A stretch of 64,000 bases of DNA from Leuctra nigra (taxonomy: Eukaryota; Arthropoda; Insecta; Plecoptera; Leuctridae), in contig OW203762.1 in assembly GCA_934045905.1 (NCBI GenBank), positions 42,509,702-42,573,701 of the forward strand. Direction: 5' to 3'. Numbering within the stretch: position 1 is the first letter of the stretch; every line of letters starts with the position of its first letter. Position numbers and translations under genes: made by a program. Under the pieces are notes generated by a model. It ran no database searches, was not told the origin of the DNA, and saw nothing but the letters and a program-made list of their open reading frames with translations. Below, in pieces: positions 58,401-64,000 of the stretch.

Positions 58401-61346
58401 ATAAACCAATTTAGTATGACAATTTATTTACTGAGAAATATTGTCAATTATTTATTAACATTGAGGGATACTATAATTTCGGAGTAGGTACCTACCTACA
58501 ACTTCATGATATAAATTGAGCAATTCCCTTTGTATGATTTTATGAAATAACTAAAAACTTAAAATATAATGCAACAACTTATAACTGCTTGTGAAACATC
58601 ATAACTTGGCTGCATTTCATATGATATATTTAAAATTAATATTGAAGATTGATTTCTGATTGGTCATTGTTCATTGCAAGCAGGGCAAGTTCAGAAAAGA
58701 TATTTTGAAGTTAAATGAGCAAAATCCAGATTCCCCTAGTCTCCAGAAATTCAATATTTGCAATGTGTAATAGGGTCATCGAGATTTGGGACATGGTCGA
58801 GAACTTGGATGCTGACCCCACCCGAAACAAACATGCATCCAAATATACTCACCCTTAGACATAACAAGAGCCGGAACTCCACTGGCAGCGATTGCAGACA
58901 CCATGGCGTAACGCTTCTGATTGACGTTGATCTTTCGGTGCCAATGACGCCATGGTTTCGTCGGCGCAAACATGCGACCTCCTCGACACATGTTTCCAAA
59001 CGCACCTTGGCCAGAACGATGGGTGCCGCCGCCTCGCACACGAGGAATACGAGCTACAGCACGACCAGTTCCCCAAGACTCAGCACTCGTCTGGTGGCCT
59101 AAAAACAAACAACACTTTTTAATTAAACCACATCACATGTCAAATGGTCCATTTTAAGCGAGATTGGTTCCACCAATGTAATAAAGTTCGTTCACGTTAA
59201 GAATGTATTTCTGACGTTTCGTCGTTCAAGTCATTCATTGGTCGTTCACTTGAACACTGCCCTGTCAATGGCAAGACTTTCTTCTTGTATTATTGAAATT
59301 GTATAAATTATGTCAAATACACAATTTTAAATACCTACCGAATCAGTGCAATCAATTATCAAACATGTTAATTTTCTTATGAAGATGTAAGTGCCAAATT
59401 AAGACAAATAAAATTTATAATGAGATATATCTGCTTTATTATATTTCTCATGAACATGGTTTGCACTTGAGTTACTACCGCTTGAACAATCCATTGCCTC
59501 TACCACAGCCCCCCCCCATATTGTAAGTCAATCCTCAAAATTTACATATAAGGAACACGACTGACCTCTGGTGGATTCTTTGGTACTACGATAATGGCGG
59601 TTGTAAAGGGTTTATTTATGTAAATAAATTATATAAAATTTGCTTTAGTTGTTTGTTACGGCTGAAAAAGTAAACTTGTAACTAAATCTACATTTCATTT
59701 GTTTCTTCTTTTCCACTGCCTTGTGGAAACACGAACATCAAAACAAAAAAGTGCATCTAAAAATTTTCCTGCCAGAAGTGGCTCCATCACGTATCGCTTA
59801 TTTGTTCGAATTGAGTTTATTAGAGTCAAAATTAGCATGTGTACAAAACATTCCATCATAGTGACTTAATTCATGGTTTTAGTAATGAATATTCACCTAG
59901 GCAAAGTTACCCCAAGTGGGGGCAACATTGCCTAGGTATATATACCTAGGCTTAATCCCAACGGCTGGTGTGTTGGATACCTCGGTTCTCGTTAGATCAC
60001 CGAGGTTAAGCAACATTGAGCGCGGTCAGAGGTTGGATGGGTGACCATTCAACTCTGCCTTGCCAGGTTGCTGCCGTTGGGCCAGAGAGACTGGGGTGTG
60101 TGGGGGTTAGTGTGACGACCTCCCTCCACCTGTTATCAGTCTCTCGACGGCGTGGGTTGTGGAGACTCATGCTGTGAATGTTACACCGTCCTTCGGAAGG
60201 GACGTTAAGCCGTTGGTCCCCTTGGTATCTTTCGTCAGGAGTAGGCTACATGCCGGTACCGGGTTTCCTCTCCTCCCTTCTCTATATTACATTCTCACTA
60301 GTGGAGCCTCGGCTCTGTTGAGAATATAGACTTAATAATAAATAATAATAATAATAAAAAAAAATGGTAGGACCTAAAAATTTGGGAACTTGCTTAAAAT
60401 GTTAAGGAAGGAGGCATCTATGCTATCTGTAAAGAAAATTAGAAGAAAATCTTACTCTCCAAGTTATATTAGCCGAAAACCTTCAAAAGTAGGCAAAGTA
60501 ACCCCGCGTGATGGTAGTAGGTAGTAAATATTATAAAAATTCAATAAAATTTATTTATTTTTATCTACAGTCGAATTATACACATTTTTTGATTATTATA
60601 TTGATATTTACATGTTTAGGTATACGTTCGCTTGACTACGGTAGTACACGGCCGCCATTATGGCTCGATATTCTAAACGTGAACGAACTTTATTAATCTC
60701 TAAAATATAACCTTTATAACCTACCTGCTTCTTTGCTCACGCAGTACGGCTGGCGATGGTTCTTGGCCATTTGGTCATGGATGAAGTTGACGACATCAGG
60801 CCGAATGGGTGCCTTGAAGACCGCAGGTAGAGCGACTGTAGAACTTGTAGGCTTGTTTTTGTCAGTGTACACACTAATTAACGGACGAGCAGCTGACAAC
60901 GACTGAAATATAAATACAAGAAATGTTAGACATACCTAGGAACTGAAATGTACTACCTAGGTAAGGTAAGCTGGTCGTGTTGACCTGAACGTACTGTTGA
61001 AACAATGTCAAAGAAAACCGAACTGTATCCAACCATGCTAGGTAAGTACCTAGGTAACTAGGTACCTACCTACATTATTCTGACGTACTCTTGTCTATTG
61101 TTAAGTTTACTCAACGCTATGCTTTTAGTGATAATGTATTAGGTTCTACTAGACGGCAGAAAAGTGCCGTAAAATTAGGGCTGCTCATCGAGAGGATGTG
61201 TCTGGTTTTAATGCACGTGTGCAAGCAATGCCAAATCAAGATATTAATAGACTTGGGTATCCCTTTCGTACTTATAGTTTGCATTTTCGATTAGGGAATT
61301 GGTAGACTATTAATTTTTAAAGTTTCATAACTTATTTACTTACCAT
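49423..61346 (-). CDS. RPL4: Ribosomal protein L4 (uL4), large subunit
   Basis: uL4 is a core 60S protein; its extended loop lines the nascent-peptide exit tunnel. Coding exons (high to low): 61346-61344 (ATG only), 60902-60725, 59098-58853, 57768-57644, 56484-56386, 52369-52098, 51258-51099, 49689-49423. They sum to 1,350 nt (449 residues plus stop), all in phase with GT-AG sites. The protein begins [14 protein letters not shown]. It has the tunnel-loop segment [20 protein letters not shown] and [17 protein letters not shown], then [20 protein letters not shown] and [12 protein letters not shown], and ends in a Lys/Ala-rich tail typical of animal L4. Splitting the start codon alone onto exon 1 (ATG|GTAAGT) is notable. 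Intron 5 hosts snoRNA copies. It is head to head with BCAS2. Confidence 0.96.
49976..50053 (-). repeat. tRNA-like sequence with foldable cloverleaf
   Basis: On the minus strand AACCTGA pairs with TCGGGTT as a 7-bp acceptor stem (one G-U). CCGGT / GCCGG form an anticodon stem, and CTGGG TTCGATT CCCAG is a perfect T arm. The D arm is poor and the anticodon loop has eight bases, so I call it a SINE head or tRNA relic. It is in RPL4 intron 7, sense to the host gene. Confidence 0.6.
50340..50725. mobile_element. Fold-back element related to the one at 7024-7634
   Basis: It shares, in order, CAGTAAAAGT, AACAGAAATTGATGCTTACC, CATTTCATT, GTGGATAGACA, and the mirrored TTCAATTTCTGTTATTTCGC and AACTTTTACTGAACTC. 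The outer ends are eroded. Confidence 0.65.
51259..52097. other. RPL4 intron 6
   Basis: AT-rich intron sequence. I see no repeat pair or structured RNA that I can support. Confidence 0.45.
52449..52529 (-). ncRNA. Box C/D snoRNA, copy A (28S rRNA methylation guide)
   Basis: On the minus strand: terminal stem TGTTGT / ACAACA, C box ATGATGA, D' box CTGA, C' box variant ATGATT, D box CTGA. The guide before D' (AGAGCACTGG) and the guide before D (TCACTTTGACATT) complement two adjacent stretches of 28S rRNA, CCAGUGCUCU and AAUGUCAAAGUGA. It should direct 2'-O-methylation at two nearby nucleotides. It would be processed from RPL4 intron 5. Confidence 0.85.
52620..52714 (+). repeat. Short retroposon (SINE) with 14-bp target duplication
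   Basis: ATTATGAAGTGATA is directly repeated at 52606-52619 and 52715-52728. The 95-bp insert starts AGCCTGGCCAGCTAGC and ends in a (ATT)n tail. This is the signature of target-primed reverse transcription. The insert's origin is not recognised. Confidence 0.8.
53006..53088 (-). ncRNA. Box C/D snoRNA, copy B
   Basis: Same RNA as 52449-52529, with both guide segments and all four boxes identical. It differs mainly between D' and C'. The terminal stem is GTGTTGT / ACAACAC. RPL4 intron 5, host strand. Confidence 0.85.
53230..53940. repeat. GGAACCGGAACC-type repeat, copy 2
   Basis: This block is paralogous to 27300-28920 without the insertions found there. Both ends carry reiterated GGAACCGGAACC, CCCGAACCTTTATAA and GGTTCTTAAAGG words. 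RPL4 intron 5. Confidence 0.7.
54218..54346 (-). ncRNA. H/ACA-like snoRNA, copy 1
   Basis: On the minus strand a 129-nt unit folds as: outer stem GCCCTT / AAGGGC, internal loop, and a perfect apical hairpin (TCTCTACAAAT / ATTTGTAGAGA). Then come an H box (AGATGA), a second hairpin with CCAGT / ACTGG at its tip, and ACA three bases before the 3' end. Three equal-length copies share this plan, and the first-hairpin stem varies mostly by changes that preserve pairing. RPL4 intron 5, host strand. The rRNA target is not identified. Confidence 0.65.
54891..54973 (-). ncRNA. Box C/D snoRNA, copy C
   Basis: Third copy of the double-guide RNA; boxes C, D', D and both guide segments are unchanged, and GTGTTGT / ACAACAC closes the ends. 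It is 77 bases from H/ACA-like copy 2, in the same RPL4 intron. Confidence 0.85.
55050..55178 (-). ncRNA. H/ACA-like snoRNA, copy 2
   Basis: Second 129-nt unit. The apical stem is CTCTACGAA / TTTGCAGAG with one mismatch, the H box AGATGA and the ACA tail are kept. Sequence between the boxes is nearly identical to the other copies. RPL4 intron 5, host strand. Confidence 0.65.
55389..55799. mobile_element. TIR element with TA target
   Basis: CAGTCCGTGTCACACGGA and TCCGTGCGACACGGACTG are inverted ends (one mismatch) directly flanked by TA. The interior contains reiterated TAGGCCTATA-like words near 55650. RPL4 intron 5. Confidence 0.75.
56032..56160 (-). ncRNA. H/ACA-like snoRNA, copy 3
   Basis: Third 129-nt unit, nearly identical to copy 2. 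Its flank diverges exactly beyond the ACA plus three bases, which supports that 3' end. RPL4 intron 5, host strand. Confidence 0.65.
56560..57087 (+). pseudogene. Non-LTR retrotransposon reverse transcriptase C-terminal fragment
   Basis: A plus-strand frame reads [40 protein letters not shown] and [20 protein letters not shown], ending at TAA 57085. These match the region downstream of the catalytic palm in Jockey/CR1-type LINE proteins. The N-terminal two-thirds is missing, so it is a 5'-truncated insertion. It lies antisense in RPL4 intron 4 and is open for about 170 codons, suggesting recent arrival. Confidence 0.85.
57769..58852. other. RPL4 intron 3
   Basis: AT-rich. Contains the TAGAGCC-type MITE at 58111-58321; nothing else is supported. 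Confidence 0.5.
58111..58321. mobile_element. Short MITE, TAGAGCC family
   Basis: TAGAGCCAAGATTATATGG and CCATATAATCTTGGCTCTA are perfect inverted ends. The flanks share TAGGTA, but no clean 8-bp duplication is visible. It resembles 27808-28405 and 47425-48241. RPL4 intron 3. Confidence 0.75.
59557..59809 (+). repeat. Dispersed repeat, copy 2 (pair at 22309-22567)
   Basis: Same unit and orientation as the SYCP2 intron copy, including TTTGCTTTAGTTGTTTGTTA and GCCAGAAGTGGCTCCATCAC. RPL4 intron 2. Confidence 0.7.
59968..60360 (+). repeat. 5S-rRNA-derived SINE, copy 2
   Basis: The head resembles 5S rRNA, with the box-A/intermediate region GATCACCGAGGTTAAGCAAC and the box-C-like GGTTGGATGGGTGACC. 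It is followed by a non-5S body and a (AAT)n/A tail. The internal 5S promoter suggests Pol III transcription. RPL4 intron 2, antisense. Confidence 0.8.
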
Positions 61347-61556
61347 TCTGGTATTGAAGTCTATTTCATATGCTAGTTAATATTGACGGACATAGGACTC
61401 CGCCATAAAAGAACGTGAAGAACGGAAACTACACGTTTCTGCTAGACTCGAAAATTACCCAAAATGCAATTTTCCAGGGGCAACAAGTTTCCGACGACGC
61501 TTCACTTCCGGTACTGTAATTCTCGTTTAGAAGGCAGTGATTTTTAATCAAACAAA
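61347..61556. promoter_or_regulatory. Bidirectional RPL4/BCAS2 promoter
   Basis: Only 210 bases separate the two start codons. The region contains CACTTCCGGT (61503-61512), an ETS-type site. The RPL4 side has pyrimidine-rich stretches (minus-strand CGTTCTTCACGTTCTTTT) that would suit a TOP-type start. No TATA box is evident. Confidence 0.6.
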
Positions 61557-61631
61557 ATGGCAGGGGAAGTTGTTGTTGATGCCTTACCATATATTGATCT
61601 TGGTTATGACGAGGCTGGAGTTAGAGAAGCG
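61557..61631 (+). CDS. BCAS2: BCAS2/SPF27 splicing factor, first coding exon
   Basis: BCAS2 (SPF27) is a core subunit of the PRP19/NineTeen spliceosome complex. The exon reads MAGEVVVDALPYIDLGYDEA then GVREA and ends at a consensus donor (GCG|GTAAGA). It matches the known N-terminus (GEVVVDALPYFDQGYE...GVREAA). The start context CAAAATGG is favourable. Later exons are not seen; intron 1 must extend past the window end. Confidence 0.9.
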
Positions 61632-61859
61632 GTAAGATATTAATTTTGAAAATTAAACTGTACCCATCTTTCCATTCAGTACAAATACATGTTTGGTTTG
61701 AAGTTACATGTATGGGAGTCGATATATCTTTCAAACCTAACCTAAAAATGTCATCCGTCACCTGCTGATTGATTACCTCTACTATGTCCTTAGAAAATAT
61801 TAAATTATTGTGATGTAGTGCTAGGACAAAACTGGTCCTTCACCAAAAGTTAAGTTTGG

Positions 61860-62035
61860 AGCATGCACTTAAGCTTCGTACACCGCCAGCCCATACTACC
61901 CATGCACCGTCATCTATACAACAAACTCCCTCAATCTATTGCCAATTCACCAACCCTCACCTTGGTCAACCTCAGCCTGAAAACCTACCTCACTCAAAAT
62001 CCTTTCTACAACCTTAATGAGTACCTATCCTTATA
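61860..62035 (+). pseudogene. LINE reverse transcriptase C-terminal remnant
   Basis: Words like YNKLPQSIANSPTLTL, LSLKTYLTQNPFYNLNEYL appear in shifted frames. They resemble the C-terminal end of CR1/Jockey-type ORF2 proteins. Short and degenerate. Confidence 0.5.
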
Positions 62036-62106
62036 ATTCCATTGTAGCTCATCATCAGTTTGCTCAGTCTGTAGTTGAATAGACTTGTCTTAATCTGATT
62101 TATTTA

Positions 62107-62326
62107 CAATGGGGTTGTTCACTGCCATTTGCTCTCACTCGCAGCGCTAGCAGCAATGGAGGTATCTCTCTCTGATTGGTTGGTCTCTGAATCCAAGATC
62201 TATGAATCAAACTCCCGCCAAGGTTTAAAAACCTTCCATTCCGCTAGATGCATTTTGATTGGCTCTCTCCCGGATGATTAGAACAGCAGCGCCATCTACA
62301 ATAGTTTTGCGTGAACAACCCCATTA
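62107..62326. mobile_element. MITE with CAATGGGGTTG ends, copy 2
   Basis: CAATGGGGTTGTTCAC and GTGAACAACCCCATT are inverted ends. Paralogue of 34236-34470. Confidence 0.8.
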
Positions 62327-62951
62327 TCACCACCTTATGTTAAAGTGGTCCCACTGCTCCAGCCAAGGTGCTTAGAATTCGCCGTAATTCATACAAATCT
62401 CTGATGAAATAATACCTCAAACAACAGCATAAAACAATTATATCTCAACGTGTGCTCCAATTATATGTTTTTAATTGAAGTTCCAATTAAACTATCCCAT
62501 AATAATTCATATTTGTAGTGCAATGTTGCCAGATTTATGGTAAATTTTACACATTGTACACAGTTTCTTTCTTATTTGGCCCATGACCCCATATTTTCAA
62601 ACGGCAGTCTTATTCTAAAAATTATTATCTTTAATTTGAGACTATTTTCAATAATTTGTCATTCCTTTTGCGGTTTAAGCAGCAATTTAAGGCCAATTTT
62701 CCAGGACGATTTCATGTCTCCCTGTGTTATCTTATGGGGGAAAAGATGATCTTCAATCAATAATATCTAATTATATGATACCGTAAGGGGCAAATATTTT
62801 TTGCTAGTTGTATGTAATATGGTTTCATTAATCTTTGGTGTGAATGTCAGCAAATTCTCATTCCTATGCCGAAACGATGGAACCACTTTAATAACTATTA
62901 TTCTAATTTTATATTGTTGTTATACTTCTCATAAACTGATGGGGCGATGCC

Positions 62952-63477
62952 AAGCTAGGACGACGGGATCGGCCACTTCGGCGCTAGCGTCGAGGCTGTG
63001 CTTTTCAAATCAACGCATTTCTTACTCCACAGTCCGTATTTTCATGTTATATTATAATAATTAATGTTGATATTTGGTTATTTAACGAAATAGTGGATAA
63101 TTATTAGAAATGGTAGTGTAATAATGATATTTTGATCATATATGGACAGCTCACAGAATTATTTTTGTTTCCAGTGCTCTCTTGAACTGACTCACTGCTT
63201 AATGGAATTTTGTAACTTCCAATTAAAACAATTGAGAGGGTGTCGCTTCAGATTGAAATAGAATTTGCTTTATATATTGCACTATCTTCTTATTTTTACA
63301 CATTTAATTATACTAGAGTAAAAAATCTATGTATCTAAACAGTGAGTACATCTTCTTACGCATGTCAAAATAAAGTTTCGCGAGTTTTAATTTTGAGTGG
63401 CAAGAACAGCTTACTTCACACTTGTCACAAAACCGATGGCAGCACCCTAGCGGGAGATAGTTTGGCTAGTGCCCTAT
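62952..63477. mobile_element. Dispersed DNA element, uninterrupted copy
   Basis: Inverse-orientation paralogue of 40004-40684. It lacks the 164-168-bp Helitron-like insertion, reading ...ATGATATTTTGATC... straight through the site. Confidence 0.7.
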
Positions 63478-63659
63478 CTGTAAATATGTTCATGTAAATA
63501 TTTTCATGTGTACATATTTTTGAAAATAACTCTGACGATGCCCATATCTGTATACTGTACTGATCTACGGGAAGATAATAAATACAATACAATACAATAC
63601 AATACAAATATTATCTGCCTCTAGGTTTGGTCGATCATACTACGTACCATAGAGGTAGC

Positions 63660-63745
63660 AAGTCAACTAAAGATGATACCTACCTGCTTAACATGGGCCG
63701 GCCTATCCCTGGCCATGCTAAGCAGGTATCATCATTAGTTGACTC
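63660..63745. repeat. Palindrome (hairpin MITE)
   Basis: AGTCAACTAAAGATGATACC and GGTATCATCATTAGTTGACT are inverted, with CTGCTTAACATGG / CCATGCTAAGCAG inside. Confidence 0.7.
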
Positions 63746-63829
63746 CGACCGTAGAAGATACTACTACTACCTACCTACTCGGAACTGACTTTAACCCAAC
63801 AAACAGCTCTTTCTGAGCAATCCAGGGCC

Positions 63830-63930
63830 CTGATTCTATAACTCCATTGCGACCGCCTAGCAATTATTTCAATGTTAATCCTTATGGAAGAAATTGCTAA
63901 GCGGTCGCAATGGAGTTATAGAATCCCTCC
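63830..63930. repeat. Palindrome (hairpin MITE)
   Basis: GATTCTATAACTCCATTGCG and CGCAATGGAGTTATAGAATC are perfect inverses about 60 bases apart. Confidence 0.75.
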
Positions 63931-64000
63931 TCAGAGGACCTTTTTTGAGATCATTCAATTCGTTTTTCCATACGGATTCGCGGCCTCCTGACGTCAGACC

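Larger units (their letters stand above)
61632..64000. other. BCAS2 intron 1 (partial)
   Basis: It holds a LINE fragment, a CAATGGGG MITE, the unit 62952-63477, a (AATAC)n microsatellite at 63576-63606 that looks like a LINE tail, and two palindromes at 63660-63745 and 63830-63930. Confidence 0.6.

Noticed and set aside
58751..59157. Several overlapping frames of about 100 codons
   Set aside because: They are alternate-frame and antisense shadows of RPL4 exon 3.
59925..59952. Short perfect palindrome around GCCTAGGTATATATACC
   Set aside because: Only 22 bases and built from the common TAGGTA-type word; too little to call an element or site.

Overview
The window is nuclear DNA from an invertebrate animal. 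Its genes carry many short GT-AG introns, the flanks and introns are AT-rich, and the repeats are mainly small DNA transposons. An arthropod is most likely. Short TAGGTA / GGTACCTACC motifs and numerous hAT-type MITEs recall insect genomes, but the species cannot be fixed from sequence alone.

Layout of genes. (1) 632-4852 (+): last three recognisable exons of MMS19. (2) 6272-7913 (+): MORN4/retinophilin. (3) 8478-12123 (-): a complete six-exon divergent alpha-tubulin, convergent with MORN4. (4) 15215-16394 (-): main exon of a GT10 alpha-1,3-fucosyltransferase; its first exon was not found. (5) 21610-43791 (+): a long SYCP2 (synaptonemal complex protein 2) gene of about 16 exons, whose introns are full of nested transposons. 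(6) 49423-61346 (-): complete eight-exon RPL4 (uL4). (7) 61557-61631 (+): first exon of BCAS2/SPF27, head to head with RPL4 across about 210 bp. The genes are unrelated housekeeping, cytoskeletal and meiotic genes, not an operon or pathway.

The most striking structure is RPL4 intron 5. It holds three copies of a box C/D snoRNA and three 129-nt copies of an H/ACA-like RNA, all on the RPL4 strand. Both C/D guide segments match neighbouring sites of 28S rRNA. Several snoRNAs in one intron is unusual for an animal.

Repeats fill the rest. They include a 118-bp tandem array carrying an ETS+CRE composite word. Several hAT-like MITEs have perfect 8-bp target duplications. A MULE-like element (9-bp duplication) encloses a tRNA-Arg-like sequence. 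There are also a Harbinger-like element, a possible Helitron-like element with its empty site visible in a paralogous repeat, long fold-back elements, two 5S-rRNA-derived SINEs, tRNA-derived SINEs and four broken non-LTR reverse-transcriptase fragments. Exon boundaries were placed by eye from splice signals and reading phase; no database search was possible.
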